Part shown: positions 12,301 to 19,096 of the stretch, piece after piece | Layout of the letters: every line of letters starts with the position of its first letter | Position numbering within the stretch: the stretch's first letter is position 1 | Assembly (NCBI GenBank): GCA_021151685.1 | Contig: JAGKWS010000011.1 | Span: forward strand, 1-63,894 | Length of the DNA stretch: 63,894 bases | Direction: 5' to 3' | From: Chitinophagaceae bacterium | Lineage (GTDB): Bacteria > Bacteroidota > Bacteroidia > Chitinophagales > Chitinophagaceae | Position numbers and translations under genes: made by a program | Notes under the pieces: model-generated | Told to the model about the DNA's origin: nothing | Database searches by the model: none | What the model saw: the letters and a program-made list of their open reading frames with translations, nothing else

Positions 12301-12497
12301 CCAGCGAGCAGGCTACAGCGGCTACCCTTACCGTAACAGACATTACCGGCCGCAACGTGGCACAGCGCGCCGTTACACTGGTAAAAGGCACCCAAACCAT
12401 TACTACCGACATCAGCCATCTGGCACCGGGTATGTATCTGGTAAATGTGCTGGCTGAAGGCCGTGTATATACACAAAAACTGTCTGTAGTGCGATAA
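9372..12497 (+). CDS. SprB-repeat secreted protein with T9SS type A sorting domain
   Basis: A 1041-residue secreted protein. ATG 9372 was chosen over an upstream in-frame start at 9261 because it begins a normal signal peptide (MKKLLPVLLLAATAF, cut near TDAQ). Residues about 100-590 carry successive SprB-type repeats with a PY(T/S)Y.W.(N/T)GA core, ending in an (V/I)TDA.GC motif, each with conserved cysteines. An SdrD-B/carboxypeptidase-regulatory-like segment follows (IEGTVYNDTNSNC), then a DUF7619-like region (YTIHFQNTTNSTVQNVVILD) and a C-terminal sorting domain of about 80 residues starting MVYPNPAASSF and ending KLSVVR. SprB repeats are known from the gliding adhesin SprB of Flavobacterium, so surface exposure and a role in motility or adhesion are plausible. 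It is monocistronic with a strong terminator just downstream. Confidence 0.92.
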   Translation: MKKLLPVLLLAATAFRTDAQTVTFSVPVTPCNNNGVLTANFSGLTPPLSVTWTTEGTMGTSITRTVTGTTDGLTGYSGGPVHIMASDGVNIATGTFTGAAPISYTLSAIDAACPALGTVNAVASGGTAPYTYQWFNRSTGSVVASGAAATIPSGDYGVIVTDAAGCKFGSRHVNDGGAMVNYTSFAATVTATPANCTDGTATVSAVEATAVAPITYRWNNGATTPTIAGLSAGVYQVEIVDALGCKATATTGSAYTPYSVAVSQTTSVSIPLSATPASCSAADGAISSSVTGGTAPYSYVWSNGATTPSVTGIPAGSYMVNVTDANGCTGTSAIWVSASSPIVVTSSSSPSLCTSNTGNASVTMAGGTAPYTVQWYTSPMQTSATATLLAPGTYRYRITDAAGCVQTGAVTVPSINNVDGTFSSESPLCLLPNGSVSVSPNGGAAPYNYLWSNGATSASISSVPAGHYSVRITDNMGCKTTKHFDLESYSTVGAALTITDATCILNNDGAIAATGYGGTAPYTYGWNTGATGPVVTGLKAGNYAVSVTDATGCTSKQNTYVHYDATNTSCYCTIEGTVYNDTNSNCTHDAGELGIRHAQVFCTGIGYTYTDANGHYSFMVPSGTYTITETVMPYYPLAACQVNNIPVTATAAIGCVNTVDFANVGFPIHNMRISTSSLTSAVPGSTYLQRVAIINEGTVSEDTAGVSYRPDGQLLAPVSFTPSGIFGGSGNYTTTGLGAIVPGAEQVFTIAYNVPTNMSTGGTVGFRDTVGWNYTAAASWTDDHTPGNNAANYQTTVTSTATANFKEVTPRGTGAAGIIYTTDSVLEYTIHFQNTTNSTVQNVVILDTLDSDLDWTTLHPVTQSAPCKVTVYPSGSQKVARFEFNNINMEPAITEDVRTHGMVTYSIEQLPGLTPGTQIRNRASIYMDYNAPVFTNSTLNTIGATGPVATTNTTGTTVNSLMVYPNPAASSFHAVVASEQATAATLTVTDITGRNVAQRAVTLVKGTQTITTDISHLAPGMYLVNVLAEGRVYTQKLSVVR

Positions 12498-12519
12498 GCT
12501 AACTACTTTCAACAAATAC

Positions 12520-12548
12520 AAAAACGCCGGGCAAAACCCGGCGTTTTT
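12520..12548. terminator. Bidirectional intrinsic terminator
   Basis: A 7-bp GC stem, CGCCGGG (12525-12531) with CCCGGCG (12537-12543), has a CAAAA loop, five A before it and five T after it. It sits between the convergent genes ending at 12497 (+) and 12582 (-) and can serve both. Confidence 0.93.
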
Positions 12549-12581
12549 CATGTGTAGCAATGCCATACAAATGGCGGAATA

Positions 12582-13349
12582 TTATAAACCACGTTGCAAA
12601 TGCATGGTGCAATTATCTGTATCGGATATGGTAGCAAGGGTATCTTTTATTTCTACTATGTAGTGGCCTGCGTGGCCGGGGCGTGCATCTTCGCTATAGG
12701 TACCACTACCCCATATTGTTTTGCTACCTGCCGGTTGTGCGGGTATGGTTACGATACCAGTACCCACCCATGCACGTACCACAACCCCACTACCCAGCCC
12801 ATGTGCATTGCTGATGCGTAGCAGATATGGTGTATCGGCCACGGTAGTGGCTACAGTCTTGTAGAAGGCCAAACCACTGAGGTTGCAATAGTCGAAAGAA
12901 GAATCGTAGGCGGCTGCCAAAGTAGGTGCATAGTCGGGCCGGGGTACAATTTTCAGTACCGAGTTGTAGAACTGGTTGCCATACTTTTCGCTGTATATCT
13001 TCAGCCTATAGTAATAGTTGCCCACTGCCAGACTGCCAATGTTCATGGGGAATACGCCACCCAGCATATGGCCTACCGTCATAGAAGACGGGCTGTAGGT
13101 AGCCCCTGCGGGCAGGCCATCGAGCGAGCAGGTAAGATTGTTGGTGGCAATGTTGCCACTGAGTACTTTTATGTAAAAGGCAAAATTGTAGTCTGTTGCG
13201 TCTTCTGTTACCGTAATAACAGAATCGTAGCGCACGGTATAGGCAAACTCGCCCTTTTCACCTAAAATACCTTCATCAAGATTATATTTCTTGTCGCAAG
13301 CAGGCAACAGTAGTAACAGGGCAGGAAGAAGTTTAATCCAGTATTTCAT
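12582..13349 (-). CDS. Hypothetical lipoprotein
   Basis: A 255-residue protein with a type II signal peptide: MKYWIK, a Leu-rich core, then lipobox LPAC with Cys18 as the lipidated residue. The remainder is rich in beta-forming residues and looks like one or two Ig-like sandwiches; there is no catalytic motif. I do not recognise the family. A near-match to the -7 box (TAACTTTA, 13361-13354 on the minus strand) lies 4 bases before the ATG. It lies downstream of uxs on the same strand, but a hairpin at 13413-13449 separates them, so it is probably a separate unit. Confidence 0.8.
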   Translation of the reverse strand: MKYWIKLLPALLLLLPACDKKYNLDEGILGEKGEFAYTVRYDSVITVTEDATDYNFAFYIKVLSGNIATNNLTCSLDGLPAGATYSPSSMTVGHMLGGVFPMNIGSLAVGNYYYRLKIYSEKYGNQFYNSVLKIVPRPDYAPTLAAAYDSSFDYCNLSGLAFYKTVATTVADTPYLLRISNAHGLGSGVVVRAWVGTGIVTIPAQPAGSKTIWGSGTYSEDARPGHAGHYIVEIKDTLATISDTDNCTMHLQRGL

Positions 13350-13412
13350 GTTCTAAAGTTAGGCAATCCGGACAACTACATCGTTGCCATAGTTGCCCTA
13401 CCCTAAAGACGA

Positions 13413-13449
13413 AATAACCCGCAACTACGTTAAGTAACTGCGGGTTATT
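13413..13449 (-). terminator. Hairpin terminator after uxs
   Basis: An 11-bp perfect stem, AATAACCCGCA (13413-13423) with TGCGGGTTATT (13439-13449), around a 15-base loop. On the minus strand it is followed by TTTCG, a short T-tract. It lies 36 bases past the uxs stop. Confidence 0.7.
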
Positions 13450-13485
13450 ATTTATAACACAGTAGTATTCTACTGGGTATATTGA

Positions 13486-14421
13486 CTATATGTGCTGACG
13501 GAAGTACTCCAATGTGCGCTTCAGTCCTTCATGACGGTCTACCTTTGGCTCCCATCCCAGTATCTCGCGCGCCTTGGTAATATTGGGCTGGCGTTGTTTG
13601 GGGTCGTCCTGAGGAAGTGGCTGGTAAATGATCTTTGAATCAGAACCAGTTAATGTAAGTACCTCTTCGGCAAACTGTTGCAGGGTTATCTCGGCCGGGT
13701 TACCAATGTTTACCGGGCGGGCATAGTCGCTCAGCAGCAGGCGGTAAATGCCCTCTACCAAATCATCTACATAGCAGAACGAGCGCGTCTGTGAGCCATC
13801 GCCAAATACGGTAATGTCTTCGCCACGCAGGGCCTGACTCATGAATGTAGGCAGCGCACGGCCATCATCGAGGCGCATACGCGGGCCATAGGTGTTGAAG
13901 ATGCGTATGATACGCGTCTCCAGATGGTGAAACGTATGGTAGGCCATTGTAATGCTCTCCATGAAGCGTTTGGCTTCATCGTACACACCACGGGGCCCCA
14001 CGGGGTTCACATTACCCCAGTATTCCTCGGTCTGTGGGTGTACCAGCGGGTCGCCATATACTTCCGATGTAGATGCCACCAGTATACGTGCATTCTTGGC
14101 CCGTGCCAGCCCCAGCAGGTTGTGGGTACCCAGCGCACCTACCTTCAATGTCTGTATCGGCATCTTCAGGTAGTCTATGGGGCTTGCCGGCGATGCAAAG
14201 TGCAGAATGTAGTCTATAGGGCCCGGCACGTGTACAAACTTAGTCACATCGTGATGGTAGAACTGAAATTCCTTTACCGGAAACAGGTGTTCTATATTCC
14301 GGATGTTGCCCGTGAGCAGGTTGTCCATACCCACTACCTCGTAACCTTCGGCCAGAAAGCGGTCGCACAGGTGCGAACCGAGGAAACCGGCAGCACCGGC
14401 TATTAATATTCGTTTTGCCAT
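13486..14421 (-). CDS. uxs: UDP-glucuronate decarboxylase (UDP-xylose synthase)
   Basis: A 311-residue short-chain dehydrogenase-type enzyme that converts UDP-glucuronate to UDP-xylose with bound NAD. ATG 14421 was chosen because MAKRILIAGAAGFLGSHL starts the Rossmann fold at once; an in-frame start at 14502 would add 27 residues unlike the family. Visible motifs are the GxxGxxG dinucleotide loop (residues 9-15), STSEVYG with the catalytic Ser/Thr near 117-119, the Tyr147-x3-Lys151 pair in YDEAK, and RIFNTYGPRM. It follows ugd on the same strand, which makes its substrate. Other NDP-sugar epimerases share the fold, but the ASPASP and PR.VYDE signatures and the ugd neighbour favour UXS. Confidence 0.9.
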   Translation of the reverse strand: MAKRILIAGAAGFLGSHLCDRFLAEGYEVVGMDNLLTGNIRNIEHLFPVKEFQFYHHDVTKFVHVPGPIDYILHFASPASPIDYLKMPIQTLKVGALGTHNLLGLARAKNARILVASTSEVYGDPLVHPQTEEYWGNVNPVGPRGVYDEAKRFMESITMAYHTFHHLETRIIRIFNTYGPRMRLDDGRALPTFMSQALRGEDITVFGDGSQTRSFCYVDDLVEGIYRLLLSDYARPVNIGNPAEITLQQFAEEVLTLTGSDSKIIYQPLPQDDPKQRQPNITKAREILGWEPKVDRHEGLKRTLEYFRQHI

Positions 14422-14485
14422 TACCGTGTTAGTTTTTGGAGGAAGCCAGCCGCCGTACATGCGCCGCCCCCTATTATTTTGTAAA

Positions 14486-14508
14486 CAGCCCGTGCATTGC
14501 ACGGGCTG
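14486..14508 (-). terminator. Hairpin between ugd and uxs
   Basis: A perfect 10-bp stem, CAGCCCGTGC with GCACGGGCTG, around an ATT loop, 11 bases past the ugd stop. The T-tract on the minus strand is poor (TTTACAAAATA), so it may only partly end transcription before uxs, or stabilise the ugd 3' end. Confidence 0.5.
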
Positions 14509-14518
14509 GTGTTATTTC

Positions 14519-15901
14519 TTAATCCAGATTACCCCTTTCGCGGATGGGCGAGCCTCCCTGCGGTGCGGCCAGCGTTTCGCGCACATGTGGGTGTACCACC
14601 TGCCTGCCTATGCTCTCGTAGTAGAAGCCCAGTGTCTGCATTTTCTCTACCGAGTACACGTTACGGCCATCAAAAACGGCCGGGTGTACCAGCAGGTTGC
14701 TGATGCGGTCGAAATCGGGATTGCGGAACTCGCTCCATTCAGTCACTATTATCAGCGCGCTGGCACCTTCCAGTGCATCGTACTGGTCGTTGGCGTAGTA
14801 TACCTTGTCGCCCATCATCTGGCGCACATTGTTCATGCCTTCAGGGTCGAACACACGCAATTTTGCCCCGGCGGCAGTGAGCTCGTGTATCAGCTCTATA
14901 GATGGTGCATCACGTATGTCGTCGGTTTCGGGCTTGAAGGACAACCCCCATATAGCAAACGTAAACCCTGCCAAATCGTTACCAAAGTAGTTTTTCACCT
15001 TGGCACCCAATATGCGCTTCTGAAGGTCGTTTACCTTCATTACCATATTTACGATTTTGAAGTCGTAGTCCATTTCCAGTGCGGTGTGGGCCAGTGCCTT
15101 TACATCTTTGGGGAAACAGCTACCACCATACCCAATACCGGGGAAGAGGAAACGCTTGCCTATGCGGCTATCGGCACCCATACCTATACGTACCCAGTCT
15201 ACATTGGCCCCTGCTTTCTCGCACAGGTTGGCCATTTCGTTCATGAACGAGATACGCATAGCCAGATAAGAGTTGGCCGCATACTTGGTCATTTCACTGG
15301 AGCGTTCGTCCATGAAGTAGATGGGGTTGCCTTGACGCACAAATGGCTGGTACAATTCGTCCATCACCTTGCGTGCAGCGTCTGACGAGGTACCAATAAC
15401 CACGCGGTCGGGCTTCAGGAAGTCGTCTACCGCTACGCCCTCGCGCAGAAACTCGGGGTTAGACACCACATCGTACAGCGACTTGTCGAGCCTACGGGCC
15501 AGTACGGCACTCACCTTTTCGGCGGTACCTACGGGCACGGTACTCTTGTTCACTATTACGGTGTAGCGAGTAATGATTTTACTCAGCGATTCGGCCACAT
15601 CCAACACATACTGCAAATCGGCCGAGCCATCCTTGCCAGGCGGTGTGGGCAGCGCAAGGAATATAACGCGGGCATCTGCAATTCCTTCCTCGAGCGAGGT
15701 GGTAAATTGCAAGCGTTTTTCCTTTATGTTGCGCTCCAACAGCACATCCAGTCCGGGTTCGTAGATGGGGGTTTTGCCTTGTTTCAGGCTTTCTATTTTG
15801 CGTGCATCTATGTCTATGCAAACCACATTGTTGCCTGTTTCTGCAAAACAGGTGCCTGTTACCAAGCCTACATAGCCAGTGCCTATAATCGCTAATTGCA
15901 T
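14519..15901 (-). CDS. ugd: UDP-glucose 6-dehydrogenase
   Basis: A 460-residue enzyme oxidising UDP-glucose to UDP-glucuronate with two NAD. The N-terminal Rossmann fold has GTGYVG (residues 7-12). The central NKSTVPVGT stretch and the active-site loop GYGGSCFPKD, with the nucleophilic Cys262, are intact. The C-terminal UDP-binding domain has WGLSFKPETDDIRDAPS. Length is normal for the family. A -7 box (15932-15925) lies about 24 bases before the ATG. With uxs downstream it forms a UDP-xylose pathway, consistent with the glycan genes at 47-58 kb. Confidence 0.95.
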   Translation of the reverse strand: MQLAIIGTGYVGLVTGTCFAETGNNVVCIDIDARKIESLKQGKTPIYEPGLDVLLERNIKEKRLQFTTSLEEGIADARVIFLALPTPPGKDGSADLQYVLDVAESLSKIITRYTVIVNKSTVPVGTAEKVSAVLARRLDKSLYDVVSNPEFLREGVAVDDFLKPDRVVIGTSSDAARKVMDELYQPFVRQGNPIYFMDERSSEMTKYAANSYLAMRISFMNEMANLCEKAGANVDWVRIGMGADSRIGKRFLFPGIGYGGSCFPKDVKALAHTALEMDYDFKIVNMVMKVNDLQKRILGAKVKNYFGNDLAGFTFAIWGLSFKPETDDIRDAPSIELIHELTAAGAKLRVFDPEGMNNVRQMMGDKVYYANDQYDALEGASALIIVTEWSEFRNPDFDRISNLLVHPAVFDGRNVYSVEKMQTLGFYYESIGRQVVHPHVRETLAAPQGGSPIRERGNLD

Positions 15902-15924
15902 CTTATTTTTCTACAATTGAGGTG

Positions 15925-15932
15925 CAAAAATA
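15925..15932 (-). promoter_or_regulatory. -7 box of ugd
   Basis: TATTTTTG on the minus strand fits TAnnTTTG, with its G 23 bases before the ATG at 15901. The leader would be about 18 bases. No clear -33 element was identified. Confidence 0.45.
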
Positions 15933-15972
15933 GTATAATTTTCTTTGTGTTTATAGTAGTAAATATACCTGC

Positions 15973-16698
15973 CTATTTGCTGGTGGCCACCGCCAGCAGC
16001 ATGAATATTGCCGGTGCCTTTGGCAGTTCTGGCGGGTTGGTTTTCCAGTAGGCTGCGGTATTGGTTTTTATATACTCGGCCGGCCCTGTAACGTCCATTG
16101 CAATGCATATACGGGTGCCGGGCTGGCAGTGTTTTACAAGGTCTTGCAGCATTTGGTTGTTGCGGTAGGGGGTCTCTATAAACAGTTGTGTTTGGCCCAG
16201 TGTGCCAGAGCGAGCTTCGGCCTCGCGTATGGCCTTGCCCCTTGCAGGTTCCTTTACGGGTAGGTAGCCCCCAAACGCAAAGCACTGTCCGTTGAGGCCC
16301 GAAGCCATCATAGCCAGCAGCAGTGCACTGGGGCCGGCTACCGGCACTACCCGCGCACCCGCAGTATGGGCTGCTGCTGCCAGCACGCTACCGGGGTCGG
16401 CAATGCCGGGACAACCAGCCTCGCTCATTACCCCTATGCTTTGCCCCTCTGCCAGCCAGCGGCGCAACAGGGTCATATCGGCACCAGAATGTTTGTCAAT
16501 CTCCGAAAACTGTACCTCTTCCAGCACCAATGCAGGGTGCAGCGCACGCAGAAAGCGGCGGGCGGTGCGCACATTCTCGGCAAAATAGTGCCTAATACCA
16601 GCCGTTACAGTAGCTACCTGTGCCGGCAGTGTATGCAGTGCCCCATCGGCTATGGGTAGGGGTATCATGTATAGTGTACCTGCAACTGTTTTACTCAT
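15973..16698 (-). CDS. RsmI-like SAM-dependent methyltransferase (tetrapyrrole-methylase fold)
   Basis: A 241-residue protein of the RsmI/YraL branch of the tetrapyrrole methylase superfamily. ATG 16698 starts MSKTVAGTLYMIPLPI, the usual first strand. Visible family signatures are VRTARRFL near residue 47, MSEAGCPGIADPG (SAM-binding loop), PVAGPSALLLAMMASGLNG and FIETPYRN. RsmI methylates the 2'-O of C1402 in 16S rRNA. This sequence is the divergent, shorter form common in Bacteroidota beside a regular RsmI, so the exact substrate is uncertain. It is divergent from the DNA glycosylase gene with only 52 bases between the start codons. Confidence 0.85.
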   Translation of the reverse strand: MSKTVAGTLYMIPLPIADGALHTLPAQVATVTAGIRHYFAENVRTARRFLRALHPALVLEEVQFSEIDKHSGADMTLLRRWLAEGQSIGVMSEAGCPGIADPGSVLAAAAHTAGARVVPVAGPSALLLAMMASGLNGQCFAFGGYLPVKEPARGKAIREAEARSGTLGQTQLFIETPYRNNQMLQDLVKHCQPGTRICIAMDVTGPAEYIKTNTAAYWKTNPPELPKAPAIFMLLAVATSK

Positions 16699-16738
16699 GT
16701 AAGTATATATTGAAGGGGTGAAGGTAACGAAGACCCTG

Positions 16739-16746
16739 TACATTTG
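16739..16746 (+). promoter_or_regulatory. -7 box directly before the DNA glycosylase start
   Basis: TACATTTG fits TAnnTTTG. Only CTCC separates it from ATG 16751, so transcription would start at or next to the start codon (leaderless mRNA). The position also argues against the ORF start at 16718. Confidence 0.55.
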
Positions 16747-16750
16747 CTCC

Positions 16751-17362
16751 ATGGTGCTTACCGCCGACTTCTACCAACGCCCCGATGTATTGGGCATAGC
16801 GCGCGAGCTGGTGGGCAAGGTTATAGTAACCCACATAGACGGGCAAACGACCACAGCGATGATAACCGAGACCGAAGCCTATGCGGGTGTTACAGACAGG
16901 GCATCGCACGCGTGGCGTGGGCGAAGAACTGCCCGTACCGAAGTGATGTATGCACCGGGCGGTGTAGCCTATGTGTACCTGTGCTACGGTATTCATCACC
17001 TGTTTAATGTAGTGACTAATGTACAAGACATACCCCATGCGGTATTGATACGTGCGGTAGCACCACTGGAGGGTATAGATGCTATGCTGCAACGGCGTGG
17101 CTGCAATAAGGTAACACCACAACTCACTTCGGGGCCGGGGGCACTTAGTGTAGCCTTGGGCATCAACAAAATGCATACGGGCTTTAGTCTTGCCGGGCCA
17201 GACATACGCATAGAAGACCAAGATATGGCCATATCCCATCTTACGGCAACACCCCGTATTGGCGTAGCCTATGCCGGGGCCGACGCTTTGCTACCCTACC
17301 GTTTCTTTGCAACCGGTAGCCCATGGGTAAGCAAGGGCAAGTACCTGACAGCACTACCGTAA
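16751..17362 (+). CDS. DNA-3-methyladenine glycosylase (AAG/MPG family)
   Basis: A 203-residue base-excision repair enzyme that removes alkylated purines such as 3-methyladenine. ATG 16751 gives MVLTADFYQRPDVLGIAREL, the usual family N-terminus; a start at 16718 would precede the likely promoter box. The catalytic segment ITETEAY (general-base Glu at residue 42, the second Glu), the following His, and YVYLCYGIHHLFN with the intercalating-Tyr region are all present, as is the VLIRAVAPLEG strand. It is monocistronic, convergent with porP/sprF. Confidence 0.93.
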   Translation: MVLTADFYQRPDVLGIARELVGKVIVTHIDGQTTTAMITETEAYAGVTDRASHAWRGRRTARTEVMYAPGGVAYVYLCYGIHHLFNVVTNVQDIPHAVLIRAVAPLEGIDAMLQRRGCNKVTPQLTSGPGALSVALGINKMHTGFSLAGPDIRIEDQDMAISHLTATPRIGVAYAGADALLPYRFFATGSPWVSKGKYLTALP

Positions 17363-17367
17363 CAACC

Positions 17368-17403
17368 AAAAAAACGAACGGACTTCGATGGAAGCCCGTT
17401 CGT
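17368..17403 (-). terminator. Intrinsic terminator of porP/sprF
   Basis: A 13-bp stem with one mismatch, ACGAACGGACTTC (17374-17386) with GGAAGCCCGTTCGT (17390-17403), is followed on the minus strand by seven T (17374-17368). It lies 27 bases past the stop at 17431 and abuts the convergent gene end at 17362. Confidence 0.9.
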
Positions 17404-17430
17404 CAATATCAGGAATGTGTTTTGCTTGTA

Positions 17431-18474
17431 TTAGTACAACTTAGGACAAGACCAGTTGTAATTGGGGTTGCGCTCGCGCTTGTTGATGCGGCCAAAGTAA
17501 ATAAGCGATATCTCGTAGCCACCTGCACTCTTTGTAGCCGGGGTAAAGGTAGATACGTTGACATCGTAACTGATGCCTATACGCATCTTAGACCATTCCA
17601 AACCTAAATAAGGCGATACGGCATCGCGGTAGCGGTACCAGCCACCCAAATAAAGGATGGTATTGCGCTGATATTCCTCGTCATGCTCGGGGTTTAGTAC
17701 AAAACCTACCGCAGCACCTACGGCTACCTCGGTTGCACCCGCCTGAGACTGCACGATACCACTTGCATACAGCACTGTGTTAGGGTTCATATCGAATGAA
17801 CCACCAATGTAGCCTGTGTGGCGTGCATGTATTTTATTGGTATTGTCGTTCAGGAAGGTTTCCACAGGGCGCGTAAGGTGATACTGAGAATAGCCCAGAT
17901 AGAAAGTGATGTTATCTGCAACCTGACCCGAATACATTACCCCAAGATTGATATCGGGATAAGTGAGGTCGACATTGTTGAACACCTCGTTGGTTTTGTA
18001 CATCAGGGTACCGGTACCTTCATTGTACATATCTTCGAAAGTGAGTCTTGCAAAGTTGATGTTCTTTTGCACCAGCATACCCTGCAAACCAAAAGAGAGG
18101 TGTTGCTTTCTATCGCGGCCAAAAGCTTTGTGATATGCCAACGATGCACCTACCGTAGTGTTGGTAAGCCCGCCCGAGCCCGCTTTATCCAAGAAGCCCA
18201 GCACACCTAACCCCAACGCATCGCCTTCTGGCAGTTTGCCCTTCATGGTAGCAATATCGAATGAAACAGATGCTGTAGTGTATGGGTTCTGAGATACCGA
18301 AGCCCACTGGGTACGGTAGTTACCAGAAAAACGCAAATCGTCTGCCACAAGGCCAGTCATAGCAGGATTCAATGTAAGCGGCGATGTGAAATACTGAGTA
18401 AAGTGTATATCCTGTGCAAACAAACCGCCCGGTAACAGCGCCGCTACACTTACTCCAAGTAATAATTTCTTCAT
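17431..18474 (-). CDS. PorP/SprF family outer-membrane protein
   Basis: A 347-residue beta-barrel protein. ATG 18474 begins a signal peptide (MKKLLLGVSVAALLPGGLFAQ); the longer ORF start at 18681 adds an unrelated tail. The mature start QDIHFTQYFTSPLTLNPAMTG is the hallmark of PorP/SprF, followed by GNYRTQW and alternating amphipathic strands ending YEISLIYFGR. PorP is an outer-membrane T9SS component, and SprF-type paralogues serve secretion and attachment of particular cargo such as SprB. The nearest cargo gene is the SprB-repeat gene 5 kb away, so a partnership is only a guess. It is single, with its own terminator. Confidence 0.92.
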   Translation of the reverse strand: MKKLLLGVSVAALLPGGLFAQDIHFTQYFTSPLTLNPAMTGLVADDLRFSGNYRTQWASVSQNPYTTASVSFDIATMKGKLPEGDALGLGVLGFLDKAGSGGLTNTTVGASLAYHKAFGRDRKQHLSFGLQGMLVQKNINFARLTFEDMYNEGTGTLMYKTNEVFNNVDLTYPDINLGVMYSGQVADNITFYLGYSQYHLTRPVETFLNDNTNKIHARHTGYIGGSFDMNPNTVLYASGIVQSQAGATEVAVGAAVGFVLNPEHDEEYQRNTILYLGGWYRYRDAVSPYLGLEWSKMRIGISYDVNVSTFTPATKSAGGYEISLIYFGRINKRERNPNYNWSCPKLY

Positions 18475-19096
18475 CTTATATAAGCGTTTATAAATCGGTA
18501 TAAATATAAATGACCACCAAATTAAGCCAAGAATTCCTTCTATACAAGACATGGCGTAATTTATTTTGGTTGGGCAATTTTGAAAAGTAAAAATATATTT
18601 TTTCATTCCAGGGATATTTCTACCGTTTTGCGCCTTCTGGTACTGTATGTTGTGGGGCATAACATTGTGGATTATACCCATATGCAGTAGCTATAACCAA
18701 CTCCTGGTCACAACAGGCACTTTGAGACACCTTCGGCCAGGCACTGTTCCTAAATATTTTTTCTATTCACATAAACATTAACAGTCAAATACTTACAATT
18801 TTATTTTTTACACCTACATCTGCATAGCCACATACAATAGCTGTTGCAATATGGAAAGCCGTGCACTAAAAACACCTTATTCCCACATTGCAAAAAAACA
18901 AACCAATAACACAACCCTACAACCAATGCATTGCAACAAGGCCTTTGCAAAACGACATAAGATATACAAAATACTTGCACTGACCCATACCCTGCAAGCG
19001 CAAAAAAAACACCTGCCCTGCTGTATGGGCAAGAACTTTTCCACATTTTAGTACCAAAGCAAGCCAACCACCTGCCCCTACTTAATTTTGCAAAGT
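18475..19096. other. Divergent intergenic region without a recognised gene
   Basis: About 620 bp lie between the porP/sprF and murF-alr starts. The strand is rich in A and C with few long open frames. The only signal seen is the -7 box at 19083-19090. No exact -7 box for porP/sprF was found on the minus strand. No RNA gene was recognised. Confidence 0.4.
19083..19090 (+). promoter_or_regulatory. -7 box directly before murF-alr
   Basis: TAATTTTG fits TAnnTTTG, with its G six bases from ATG 19097. A start site 5-7 bases downstream would coincide with the ATG. The in-frame TTG at 19088 lies inside the box and is therefore an unlikely start. Confidence 0.55.

Noticed and set aside
10533..12566. 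A 677-codon open frame on the minus strand opposite the SprB-repeat gene
   Set aside because: The translation is rich in Cys, His, Arg and Tyr with no domain or signal peptide, and it mirrors the codon bias of the real gene on the other strand, which has clear domains.
14426..15385. A 319-codon plus-strand frame opposite ugd and the ugd-uxs gap
   Set aside because: Antisense shadow; ugd on the minus strand is intact with its catalytic Cys.
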